Positions 1-7,096 of a DNA stretch of 12,986 bases are shown piece by piece (within the stretch, counting starts at the first letter, position 1; the number at the start of each line of letters is the position of its first letter). This stretch comes from CAZDIO01 sp964505555 (GTDB taxonomy: Bacteria; Bdellovibrionota_C; UBA2361; SZUA-149; CAZDIO01). The notes under the pieces are model-generated. The model was not told the origin of the DNA. It was given only the letters and a program-made list of their open reading frames with translations, and did not search any database. Where the stretch lies: NCBI GenBank assembly GCA_964505555.1, contig CAZDIO010000037.1:1-12986 (forward strand), written 5' to 3'. The position numbers and the translations under genes were made by a program.

Positions 1-153
1 TGTGCGGCGCGCCCCCTCAATATCGTTATTGTTTACCGCTGCTGTCGTTTTGTGGCGCACCGCCCCCCACGACAGGTGTTTTTGCCCTATCCAAAATGGA
101 ACAGCTCTAGTGAGATCATAGCGTAGAAGAGGATAAAAACAAGAAGGTTTTTC
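1..153. other. GC-rich intergenic edge with a small hairpin
   Basis: This stretch lies downstream of the minus-strand SDR gene and has no convincing ORF. CTGTCGT at 42-48 pairs perfectly with ACGACAG at 69-75 around a 20-nt loop, and a run of five T follows at 79-83. On the plus strand this resembles a rho-independent terminator for a gene ending left of the window. The GC-rich motif at 1-16 (TGTGCGGCGCGCCCCC) recurs in degenerate form at 51-68. Calling it a terminator is an inference. Confidence 0.35.
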
Positions 154-999
154 TTATTTCGCAGCTAAAAGCTCTTCATACCCTTCACGAAATGTTGGGT
201 AGATAAAAGAAAAGTTCGTAGCAAGTAAGCGTTTGTTACTACAACGTTTATTACTTTGCCTTTGAATCGGAGAAAGTGTCTTACTTTCTCCGATTTGCGG
301 AGTAATTCCTAGAACGGCAGAGAGATAAGAAATCACACTGTTTTTTTCTGCAGGTTCATTGTCGACACCAAGGTAGAGGGGATGAGGGGAGGAGATAGTT
401 GTGAGGTGTTTTAGAATCTGTGCACAATCTGTGCGGTGAATACGGTTTGTGTACAGCGGAGCTCTTCCCAGGGTGAGTTTCTCCTCTCCTTTTTTTATCC
501 GGTCAAGAAGTCTCTCTCTTCCACTTCCGTAAATACCACCGAAGCGAACTGTTGTGAAAGAAAGTCCGCTGTTTTTGACGATCGTTTCCCCTTCAAGCAT
601 CCGCACTCCGGTAAAGTGTGTTGGTTTTACAGGAGAGTCTTCATCAACCCACTCGCCGTCGGTTTGATGGTAGACGCTGGTTGAGGAGATAAAAAAGAAT
701 CGCCGAAAAGTTTCCTGTTTTCGAAGCGCCTGGAGGATGTTTTTTACCCCATCAACATAGACTCGCTTGTAAGCCTCATCACTTGATTCGTCGGCGGCAG
801 CTAAATAAAAAACATAGTGAACCTCAGAAGGAAGAAGTTCGCGATTAATTGGTTGGGAAAGGTCGATTTCAATGGGGGTGATTCCGGGGGAGAGTTTACG
901 AATGTTTCGTCGGATGCCCCAGACCGTTGTTCCTTCTTTGAGAAAAAGCTCTCCAAGAAGGTTACCGATATCACCACACCCGACAATGAGGACGTTCAT
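154..999 (-). CDS. Atypical SDR / NAD(P)-dependent epimerase-dehydratase family protein (YeeZ-like)
   Basis: The 281-residue protein opens with a Rossmann dinucleotide-binding motif, G7-x-G9-x-x-G12, directly after the first beta strand. A typical extended-SDR strand ending in FISSTSVY (103-110) and an RFGGIYG segment (152-158) follow. The catalytic YxxxK expected about 20 residues after the SST motif is not present: the matching place reads F129-T-G-V-R133. This fits the atypical SDR group that includes E. coli YeeZ, whose substrate is not established. No membrane segment or signal peptide is visible. The ATG at 999 is chosen because the Rossmann strand begins at residue 2. No Shine-Dalgarno precedes it, and a -10-like TACACT lies only 7 nt upstream. 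The family call is secure; the reaction is unknown. Confidence 0.85.
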   Translation of the reverse strand: MNVLIVGCGDIGNLLGELFLKEGTTVWGIRRNIRKLSPGITPIEIDLSQPINRELLPSEVHYVFYLAAADESSDEAYKRVYVDGVKNILQALRKQETFRRFFFISSTSVYHQTDGEWVDEDSPVKPTHFTGVRMLEGETIVKNSGLSFTTVRFGGIYGSGRERLLDRIKKGEEKLTLGRAPLYTNRIHRTDCAQILKHLTTISSPHPLYLGVDNEPAEKNSVISYLSAVLGITPQIGESKTLSPIQRQSNKRCSNKRLLATNFSFIYPTFREGYEELLAAK

Positions 1000-1006
1000 G
1001 TGTGGG

Positions 1007-1012
1007 AGTGTA
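1007..1012 (-). promoter_or_regulatory. Possible -10 element giving a leaderless SDR transcript
   Basis: Read on the minus strand, TACACT (four of six matches to TATAAT) is followed by 7 nt and then the ATG at 999. The expected transcription start therefore falls on or next to the A of the start codon. No ribosome binding site lies between. The -35 region is poor (TAGTTA at 17-nt spacing), so this is a weak prediction. Confidence 0.3.
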
Positions 1013-1077
1013 GCAAAAAGAATGAAAAATAACTATGTAACTCCGCCCTAGAGATTGGGGCTGTGGGGGGGGGATCC

Positions 1078-1476
1078 TCAATCAAATCGGCATGGCTTCC
1101 ATGGTTGCCACTTCGTTTGTGATTGCATGGTGTAGTTTGTTTCGTACTCTCCATCACCATGATCGATAATCATCACCTTCTGAGCTACGATTCCTGGTTC
1201 ACCGGGGGTGTTCGGGGTGAGAAATAATTTTGCAGGAGAAACTGGGCAGATTATCTTTGTTCGTTCTTGGGGATTTTCTTGCACCATGACTGCCTCCTCT
1301 CCGCCAATCCAAAATACTGCGGCCTCGCTTTGAAAGAGGAGATCAATACGAAAGGGACCGGAGTGCTCATCTCGTTGCCGGGGAACAATACTTAGCGCGA
1401 TCGTATGACCGCCGTTAATAGGAAAAGCAACATACGCAAGAAGCATGACCGATTCATCTCCACATGTTATGCACAA
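1078..1476 (-). CDS. Hypothetical protein, 132 aa, unrecognised
   Basis: I do not recognise this protein. It reads as a compact, soluble, beta-rich polypeptide with alternating hydrophobic strands (LLAYVAFPI, HTIALSIVP, FRIDLLF, AAVFWIGG, KVMIIDHG) and no membrane helix or clear signal peptide. Cysteines form a CxxC at residues 2-5, with two more at 77 and 129. The chosen TTG start at 1476 has a GGAG Shine-Dalgarno 5 nt upstream on the minus strand. The next in-frame ATG (residue 11) has a poorer site. It ends 78 bp upstream of the SDR start on the same strand and diverges from the MFS gene. An uninterrupted frame and a good ribosome binding site support a real gene, but the evidence is modest. 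Confidence 0.55.
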   Translation of the reverse strand: MCITCGDESVMLLAYVAFPINGGHTIALSIVPRQRDEHSGPFRIDLLFQSEAAVFWIGGEEAVMVQENPQERTKIICPVSPAKLFLTPNTPGEPGIVAQKVMIIDHGDGEYETNYTMQSQTKWQPWKPCRFD

Positions 1477-1550
1477 AACTGCTCCAATAAGTTAAGATGC
1501 AGACACTTCTCGCAATGCTTCATGATCATTACCACAGGTGCTACTGAGAA

Positions 1551-2738
1551 ATGTTTTTCCCTTCCTCTACCCGTTTCCGCTACTCCATGTTTTATGCGGT
1601 GTATTTCAGCTTTGTTGCCATAGAGGTAGCCTACTTTCCTTTACACTTTAAGAGGCTCTCCTTTGACTATTTTCAGATAGCCCTCCTTACGGCGATCTCA
1701 AATGTCGCTACCGTGTTCTCGCCATTTGTTGCGCTCCATCTTTCTCATTTCAAATTCTCACCGCGAAATCTTGTGCTTCTTACTTCAGGAGCAGGCTTTT
1801 TTATGTTTCTTCCGCTTCTTTCAATTTCGAATTTCCTCCCCGTAGCACTCTTTTGGTTTCTCTCTCTCTTTTTTCTTCGAGTGCCGCTGATTTTTGTAGA
1901 ATCTGTAGCGATTAAAGATTCATTTTCAAAACAACTTAACTATGGAAAGACCCGCTTATGGGGTTCTTTTGGTTTTATCGTTGCTACTTTATGCGGAGGG
2001 AAATGCATCGACCTCTTTGGTGAAGAGGTGATTGGGGTGCTCGGGACAGTGTTTCTCTTTGGGTTGTTTTTAACAACGCTCATTGTGCGAAATGATCTCT
2101 CCGCTACTCCCGGAAAGCATGAACATGGAGATCGAGGGCTCCGGACACTTTTTTTTCTTCCCGAACGAAGTGCTTTTGTTCCGCTCTTAGTAAGTGCAGC
2201 CCTTGCGTGGGCAGCAATGGCGGTGCTGTATGTTTATTTTTCTCTCTACCTTCAAGCACTTGGCTGGAGTGGAAAGCTCACTGCTATTGCTTGGAGTGTG
2301 GGAGTGCTTGCTGAAGTTTTGACCCTTCTTTATTTTGATACGATCGAAAAATATCTTTCTCTTCGAACGATCTTTCGTCTCAGTCTTATCATCTCCGTGG
2401 TTCGTTGGACGGTGCTGGCAGCGACTGACTCGGTGGCCCTTATCTTACTTTCCCAAACGCTCCATGCCTTTAGTTTTGGAACGACGCAACTTGCCTCGAT
2501 GAAACTTATCTATCGGCTTCTTCCTGAGGATTATCGGGGACGAGGACAGGGGATACTTTTAGCTCTTGGACCGGGAACGGGGTTGATTATCGGTCGGATG
2601 TTAGCTGGTGTGGGAACAAAGGTGTTTTCCCCACTTCCTTTAAATGTGCTTTTTTTAGGTGCTGCAGTGCTCTCTCTTCTTGCGTATCGGGTCTCTCGAA
2701 AAATACCCGAAGTGGAACGTGTGCAAAGTGTAGGTTAG
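1551..2738 (+). CDS. MFS permease, PPP/HcaT-like (MFS_1_like)
   Basis: The 395-residue protein is strongly hydrophobic throughout, with about 12 predicted membrane helices, as expected for a major facilitator permease in the inner membrane. The start (FRYSMFYAVYFSFVAIEVAYFP) and the loop TRLWGSFGFIVATLCGG near residues 134-150 resemble the phenylpropionate-permease-like group (HcaT, MFS_1_like), where an RxWGSxGF segment marks the loop before helix 5. A basic loop with KHEHGDR near residue 190 separates the halves. A second conserved stretch, LLPEDYRGRGQGIL, occurs near residue 325. The ribosome binding site is weak (AGGTG about 10 nt upstream). An alternative ATG lies at residue 13. It diverges from the 132-aa gene and converges on the TonB-like gene. 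The substrate cannot be read from the sequence. Confidence 0.85.
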   Translation: MFFPSSTRFRYSMFYAVYFSFVAIEVAYFPLHFKRLSFDYFQIALLTAISNVATVFSPFVALHLSHFKFSPRNLVLLTSGAGFFMFLPLLSISNFLPVALFWFLSLFFLRVPLIFVESVAIKDSFSKQLNYGKTRLWGSFGFIVATLCGGKCIDLFGEEVIGVLGTVFLFGLFLTTLIVRNDLSATPGKHEHGDRGLRTLFFLPERSAFVPLLVSAALAWAAMAVLYVYFSLYLQALGWSGKLTAIAWSVGVLAEVLTLLYFDTIEKYLSLRTIFRLSLIISVVRWTVLAATDSVALILLSQTLHAFSFGTTQLASMKLIYRLLPEDYRGRGQGILLALGPGTGLIIGRMLAGVGTKVFSPLPLNVLFLGAAVLSLLAYRVSRKIPEVERVQSVG

Positions 2739-2780
2739 AGCTGTTTTGTGTTAGTACACGAAGCTTTCTATGGATCTTTA

Positions 2781-2870
2781 ATTGAACACAGAGTTTCACA
2801 GGGTTACACAGAGTTAAATCTTAAAGTCTTTTCTTTACTCTGTGTAACCCTGTGAAACTCTGTGTTCAAT
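2781..2870. terminator. 34-bp perfect inverted repeat, probable bidirectional terminator
   Basis: The left arm at 2781-2814 and the right arm at 2837-2870 are exact reverse complements over 34 bp, with a 22-nt AT-rich loop. The element fills the space between two convergent genes, 42 bp after the MFS stop and 20 bp before the TonB-like stop, so it most likely stops transcription from both sides. Each arm is itself built of three ~10-nt units: ACACAGAGTTT, CACAGGGTT and ACACAGAGTTA. The arms are far longer than a normal intrinsic terminator needs, so a repeat-element origin is possible. Confidence 0.7.
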
Positions 2871-2890
2871 ATCTCCCCGATGAAATGCCT

Positions 2891-3868
2891 TTAGAGTAAC
2901 CCAGTGCTAAGGAGTAACCACCGTTGTTCCATTAAACCACCTTGTCCACCCTGGCTCCAGGACCTTGATTTAAATATAAACTCTATTGTTTTTTCTGATG
3001 TAATCGCCCCTTGTGGTGGGTTTTGATCCCATGCCCCTTCCTGTGTTGCCGAGAGTAGCACCTTATCAAAGGAGTGACTTCCACTTGATTGGAGGAGATC
3101 AACTTTGAGAAGTTTCCCCGTTTCAGAAAGAGTTGCTTTTACCGTTACGAAATCTCGAATCTTATTAATTTCTCCTGGGGTAACGCTTTGCCAATTAAAT
3201 TTTCTCAGCGCGCCAAAAACTTGCATCGCCACCCGTCTTACAAAAACCGCGTAACGATCTGCCTTTGCGTTTAGTAAGGTGATATCGCCATCGGGAATCG
3301 AGGGAAGGTAGTCAGGACTTCCCATAGGGCCTGTAAAAAAATTATTTCGGGAAAATGGTTCGTAACTATGAAGTTTTTGGAGACGTTGTTCATCGGTGAT
3401 TGATTTTGAAAGTCCCAAGCCACGATCTACGGATATTGAAGATTCTTTTTGAGAAGATGGTGTTGATTTATTAGTAGCAAAGTTTTGATGAAGAGCGGTG
3501 TCGTCCATACGAAGCATTGGTGCACTGGCGGGAACCCCACGTTTTATCTGCTCTTTGTTTGTTGAGAGATCTTTTTCGTAGAGATGGGCAGTGGGAACCG
3601 TAGGGGGTTTCTCTTCAGCCTCACTTTCAGAGATTATTTGTGAGGGAGGGATGAGCTCGGTTAGCGGCTGTTCTTTTGTGAGTGGAGGGTCCGTGATTAC
3701 TGAAATAATAATCGGTTCCTTCATCGCTTCAGGTTCTTTAAATTGTAGGGTTATAATAAGGAGTAGATGAAAAAGGAGTGAGAGACTTAGGGCAAAGGTG
3801 ATATATCTCGCCTCAGACTGTTTTGGCTCTAAGAAGGGATTGGTGTATAAGAAACCCTGTGAATTCAT
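2891..3868 (-). CDS. TonB/TolA-like energy transducer family protein
   Basis: The 325-residue protein has the classic TonB layout. A short cytoplasmic N-terminus is followed by one membrane anchor (residues 22-43, YITFALSLSLLFHLLLIITL). A long Pro/Glu/Ser-rich periplasmic linker spans about 45-195. A C-terminal TonB-type domain covers about 203-303 and contains VKATLSETGKLLKVDLLQSSG and a closing strand TIEFIFKS. In known systems this domain contacts outer-membrane partners and passes on energy from ExbB/ExbD-type motors. No exbB or exbD is in the window, so the partner is unknown. The linker is less Pro-Lys rich than E. coli TonB, so a TolA-like or polarity role is also possible. The ATG at 3868 sits just before the anchor region. 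The gene diverges from tatA with 72 bp between. Confidence 0.75.
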   Translation of the reverse strand: MNSQGFLYTNPFLEPKQSEARYITFALSLSLLFHLLLIITLQFKEPEAMKEPIIISVITDPPLTKEQPLTELIPPSQIISESEAEEKPPTVPTAHLYEKDLSTNKEQIKRGVPASAPMLRMDDTALHQNFATNKSTPSSQKESSISVDRGLGLSKSITDEQRLQKLHSYEPFSRNNFFTGPMGSPDYLPSIPDGDITLLNAKADRYAVFVRRVAMQVFGALRKFNWQSVTPGEINKIRDFVTVKATLSETGKLLKVDLLQSSGSHSFDKVLLSATQEGAWDQNPPQGAITSEKTIEFIFKSRSWSQGGQGGLMEQRWLLLSTGLL

Positions 3869-3884
3869 GTGCTCACTATGTATG

Positions 3885-3913
3885 TTAAAAACAGAAACAC
3901 AATAACATATTAT
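3885..3913 (+). promoter_or_regulatory. Predicted sigma-70-type promoter of tatA
   Basis: TTAAAA at 3885-3890 (four of six to TTGACA) and TATTAT at 3908-3913 (five of six to TATAAT) are separated by 17 nt. Transcription would start near 3920 and give a leader of about 20 nt that carries the strong AGGAGG site before tatA. Confidence 0.45.
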
Positions 3914-3940
3914 TTGTCGGGCGACGATTAAGGAGGCTTC

Positions 3941-4129
3941 ATGTTTGGTCTTGGTGCAGGGGAACTTGTTTTAATACTGATTGTCGTAGTGATTATTTTT
4001 GGAGTCGGCAAACTCCCTGAGCTTGGTTCGGGTCTTGGAGAAGGGATAAAGAATTTCAAAAAGAGCATGCGCGATGCAAAAACCATTGATGTAACTGATG
4101 GTGAGAAAAAAACAGATTCAGAAAAATAG
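3941..4129 (+). CDS. tatA: Sec-independent protein translocase TatA
   Basis: This 62-residue protein matches TatA in length and layout. A single membrane helix (about residues 5-20, AGELVLILIVVVIIFG) is followed by the hinge FGVGKLPELG (20-29), an amphipathic helix (GLGEGIKNFKKSM) and a short charged tail. TatA oligomers form the passage for folded proteins exported by the twin-arginine pathway. TatB proteins are longer, so TatA (or a TatA that also serves as TatB) is the better call. The Shine-Dalgarno AGGAGG at 3931-3936 lies 4 nt before the ATG. No tatC is nearby, so the gene stands alone in a single-gene unit ended by the palindrome at 4159-4262. Confidence 0.95.
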   Translation: MFGLGAGELVLILIVVVIIFGVGKLPELGSGLGEGIKNFKKSMRDAKTIDVTDGEKKTDSEK

Positions 4130-4158
4130 TCCTCCTCTTTTCCCCTCCGCGTCCTCTG

Positions 4159-4262
4159 CTAACCTCTAACCTCTGCGTTATATAAAAATAGCGCTCGGAT
4201 CACTTACGATCGCTTCGATCTTACTTTCAGATATTTTATATAACGCAGAGGAGGAGAGTTAG
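4159..4262. terminator. Long inverted repeat between convergent genes, probable bidirectional terminator
   Basis: The core arms at 4170-4187 and 4234-4251 are perfect reverse complements over 18 bp (CCTCTGCGTTATATAAAA). They continue inward past a one-base bulge. Outward, after an internal loop, CTAAC (4159-4163) pairs with GTTAG (4258-4262). The loop holds a nested hairpin, GATCG-CTT-CGATC at 4208-4220. The right foot overlaps the stop codon of the minus-strand zinc-ribbon gene, and the left foot begins 30 bp after tatA stops, which fits termination in both directions. The left side shows short CCTCT/AACCTCT repeats. Confidence 0.65.
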
Positions 4263-5455
4263 ACGCTCTTTCTGACGCCTTCTTTTACCGTATACACCCG
4301 AGTTGTGAACCAGCGGGCGTTTTCGATGTCGCCGGTAAAGATTATCCGGATGTTTTGAAGAGCTTGGGGTGCAAAACTACTCTGCTTAGAGGGGAGCTTT
4401 TTCTCAAGCGTCTCTAAGGACTCCTTTTTCATACTATCAATCGTTGAGGCAGTTCCCAGTGAGCTATCGTAATGAACAAGCTTCTTTTCAATAGGGCGGT
4501 TTTGTTTATCAAAAAGCCGCGCTTCAATCTGAATATCGCGAAGAACCTTTGATGAGGCATTCTTCAAAATCCCCTCAATTTCTAAGACCTGTTTCCCATC
4601 AAAGAGGGTAACAAGGTCAGACTGTAAATTCACTAGATTCAGCCCAGCAGGAGCAAGTTGTGCTGGCTGGTACCGAATCATTGAAAGGAGCTTATTAATG
4701 TTGTGTGGATCTGAGGAGAGAAACTGAGACCATACAAAAAACAGAAGCGCGATTATTATCGGACACGAACAGACAAGGAGCACCGGAGAAAGAAAGCTCT
4801 GAATACCTAACTGTTTTGGATAATAAGGTCGAAATTTTACTTCGCTTGGTCCAGGATCGACAAGATCGAAACTCAGATCATCGATTCGAGGAAGTGATGG
4901 TGTTTCTGAAGTTGTCGAAAGAGGAGCTGGTATTTTAGGTTCCGAACGAGGCTCCAGGGTCATCTCCGAGTGAGAAGAGGAGAGAGGAGAAGTCGGAGGA
5001 GAGGAGATATGAAGATCTGTGCCGTTATTGTATTTTGGTTTGCGATCGAAGCGTTTTTGAAGATCGGGAGGAAGTGAGGTTCTGAGATCCGCCTCATAAG
5101 GTTTACTAATGTTTCCCTCTGGCCACTGTGCGGTAAGAAGTGGAAGTGATTCCTCCTCTTCAGAGGAGAAGTCTTCAAACGAGACAGGAGCAATCGGTTC
5201 CGTGATGAGGGGGCTTTCATCAAGGGGAAGGAGATCGAGTTGTTCTCGAGAAAGGGTCTCTGAAAAAAGTGTTTCCTCGTTTTCTTTTGGATCAAAATGA
5301 GGAGATGTCTTCTCCTGTTCTTTGAGTGCAAGAGCTTTGTTTACTTCAAAAAGGTGATCACAACGGGAGCAGTGATAACGTGGATTTTTGACACCAGAGA
5401 TGAGCTCTGGGTCAACCGAGAATCGAGTTTCGCAGGATGGACATTGAACAATCAT
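4259..5455 (-). CDS. MJ0042-type zinc-ribbon, single-pass DUF3426 protein
   Basis: The 398-residue protein starts with a zinc ribbon whose ligands are C5-x-x-C8 and C29-x-x-C32, the MJ0042 family pattern (MIVQCPSC...CSRCDHLFEV). A long low-complexity Ser/Pro/Glu-rich stretch covers about 45-205. A membrane helix follows at about 221-246, and then a C-terminal region (about 270-395) with the features of DUF3426: LEIEGILKN, a line of beta strands, and FTGDIENARWFTTRVY. The ribbon should lie in the cytoplasm and the DUF3426 domain outside. This architecture is common in proteobacteria, but its function is not known. It diverges from gdhA across 320 bp. Only a weak purine-rich site precedes the ATG. 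Confidence 0.8.
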   Translation of the reverse strand: MIVQCPSCETRFSVDPELISGVKNPRYHCSRCDHLFEVNKALALKEQEKTSPHFDPKENEETLFSETLSREQLDLLPLDESPLITEPIAPVSFEDFSSEEEESLPLLTAQWPEGNISKPYEADLRTSLPPDLQKRFDRKPKYNNGTDLHISSPPTSPLSSSHSEMTLEPRSEPKIPAPLSTTSETPSLPRIDDLSFDLVDPGPSEVKFRPYYPKQLGIQSFLSPVLLVCSCPIIIALLFFVWSQFLSSDPHNINKLLSMIRYQPAQLAPAGLNLVNLQSDLVTLFDGKQVLEIEGILKNASSKVLRDIQIEARLFDKQNRPIEKKLVHYDSSLGTASTIDSMKKESLETLEKKLPSKQSSFAPQALQNIRIIFTGDIENARWFTTRVYTVKEGVRKSV

Positions 5456-5775
5456 AGGTCATACATCTCTTTGGTTCATATTTGTCTGCAATCGTAGCCG
5501 ATGATCAGTTTTTACGGTACCATTTTTTTAGGGGAGGTACCATCCATTAAAAACAGAAGCGATCTGAAAATAGAGTCAGAAGAAGAGAGTAAAAAATTTC
5601 GCAATGAAAACACCGGTTCAGATTTCCTACTCTATTTGCAGGTTTTTGTTTTTGCAGACCTTTATCGTTTCTTGATAGTTAGACTTCAAGAAGTGAAAAA
5701 GTTTGCTTATTTCTAGGTGGAAATCTATAAATTCTCATTGCTTAACGTTTAGTTAACCGAAATGGGTGCAATCCT
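5456..5775. other. Intergenic region between divergent genes, mostly regulatory
   Basis: No convincing gene is present. A 71-codon frame at 5501-5716 lacks a ribosome binding site and overlaps the predicted gdhA promoter. The 8-mer GGTACCAT occurs at 5516-5523 and again at 5536-5543, exactly 20 bp apart on the same DNA face. Its palindromic core GGTACC could also form a 6-bp hairpin. Just before gdhA, TTAAC (5742-5746) and GTTAA (5752-5756) form a small inverted repeat. All are candidate operator sites only. Confidence 0.5.
5703..5731 (+). promoter_or_regulatory. Predicted sigma-70-type promoter of gdhA operon
   Basis: TTGCTT at 5703-5708 and TATAAA at 5726-5731 are separated by exactly 17 nt. 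The expected start near 5738 gives a leader of about 38 nt. The inverted repeat at 5742-5756 would lie just after the start site, a common position for a repressor site. Confidence 0.55.
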
Positions 5776-7074
5776 ATGAATATGCCTTTGTTTTCTAATG
5801 CTCTTAAACAATTTGCTGAAGCAGCGCAGTTTGTAAAACTTGATGCCGATACGCTTTCGCTGTTGCAACAACCAAAGGCTGCACACATCTTTCGTATCCC
5901 GGTGCGGATGGATGATGGGTCACTAAAGACCTTTACCGGCTATCGGGTGCAATACGATGACTCCCGGGGACCTGCAAAAGGGGGGATTCGTTTCCATCCT
6001 GATGTGAACCTAGATGAGGTTCAGTCTCTTTCATTTTGGATGATGATGAAATGCGCCGTTGTGGATATTCCTTTTGGTGGGGGAAAAGGTGGGGTTGAGG
6101 TTGATCCGAAACAACTCTCTCCGATGGAGTTAGAACGCCTCAGCCGGAGCTACATCGATGCGGTAGCCGATGTTATCGGCCCCGATCGTGATATTCCTGC
6201 TCCAGATGTGTACACCACTCCATTGATCATGGGATGGATGGCCGATCAATATAGTACGATTAAACGCGAATACTCCCCAGCGGTCATCACTGGAAAGCCA
6301 GTACCACTTGGTGGTTCAGTTGGACGAGACGACGCGACCGGTCGTGGTGGGTTCTATGTCTTTCGTGCGCTTAGCTCCAGTCTTGGTCTTGAGAAAAAAG
6401 ATGTAACCATCGCCATTCAAGGATTTGGAAATGCGGGTGTTCACTTTGCTCGGCTAGCCGTTAATGCCGGATATAAAGTTGTTGCTGTCAGTGATTCCAA
6501 AGGGGGGATCTTTGTGAAGGAGGGTATCGACCCTGAGAGTGTCCATGCCTATAAACAACAGAAAGGGGAGCTTCGAGCGGTGGTTCGAGATGGAGCTTCT
6601 TTTAAAAATGTCGCCCAACAAAACATCTCTAATGAGGAGCTTTTAGAGCTTGGAGTAGATGTTTTAGTTCCCGCGGCACTTGAAAATCAGATCACAGCAA
6701 AAAACGCAAAGAACATCAAAGCAAAAGTTATTTTAGAACTTGCCAATGGCCCCACAAGCTATGACGCAGATAAGATGCTCTTTGAAAAAGGATCGATCGT
6801 TGTTCCTGATATTCTTGCAAACGCTGGGGGGGTAACGGTGAGTTACTACGAATGGGTACAAAACCGAGCCTCTTTCTATTGGAAACTTGAAGAGGTTCAT
6901 CAACGCTTAGAAGAAGCGATGCGCTCTTCCGCAATAAAGGTCAATGAACTTCGACTCCAAGCAAAGTGCTCGATGCGCACCGCGGCGTATGTTGTTGCGC
7001 TTCAGCGTGTGGGGGATGCCATTGAGAGTAGGGGAACTCGAGCCTACTTTCAGGGTGCGAAGTCACGCTCGTAA
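5776..7074 (+). CDS. gdhA: Glutamate dehydrogenase (Glu/Leu/Phe/Val dehydrogenase family)
   Basis: The 432-residue enzyme should catalyse reversible oxidative deamination of glutamate to 2-oxoglutarate and ammonia in the cytoplasm. The N-terminal half carries the family lysines: K68 in AKGGIRFHP, K92 in MMKCAV and the catalytic K104 in PFGGGKGG. D144 follows in the PAPD motif. The C-terminal half has the nucleotide-binding motif G216-F-G218-N-A-G221. The length is typical of hexameric GDH and longer than leucine dehydrogenase (about 360), and the lysine at the K92 place favours glutamate. NAD against NADP use cannot be settled by eye. The ATG at 5776 has a weak GGGTG site 7 nt upstream; a second ATG is at codon 3. 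It heads a gdhA-rlmB-trpS run with gaps of 22 and 27 bp. Confidence 0.93.
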   Translation: MNMPLFSNALKQFAEAAQFVKLDADTLSLLQQPKAAHIFRIPVRMDDGSLKTFTGYRVQYDDSRGPAKGGIRFHPDVNLDEVQSLSFWMMMKCAVVDIPFGGGKGGVEVDPKQLSPMELERLSRSYIDAVADVIGPDRDIPAPDVYTTPLIMGWMADQYSTIKREYSPAVITGKPVPLGGSVGRDDATGRGGFYVFRALSSSLGLEKKDVTIAIQGFGNAGVHFARLAVNAGYKVVAVSDSKGGIFVKEGIDPESVHAYKQQKGELRAVVRDGASFKNVAQQNISNEELLELGVDVLVPAALENQITAKNAKNIKAKVILELANGPTSYDADKMLFEKGSIVVPDILANAGGVTVSYYEWVQNRASFYWKLEEVHQRLEEAMRSSAIKVNELRLQAKCSMRTAAYVVALQRVGDAIESRGTRAYFQGAKSRS

Positions 7075-7096
7075 GTTCTAATTGCCAGCGACAGTA

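Noticed and set aside
2781..2870. CRISPR-like repeat array
   Set aside because: There are only two copies of the long unit and they are inverted; there are no spacers of constant length and no cas genes.
5501..5716. 71-codon plus-strand frame upstream of gdhA
   Set aside because: There is no ribosome binding site, the composition does not look protein-like, and it runs into the predicted gdhA promoter.
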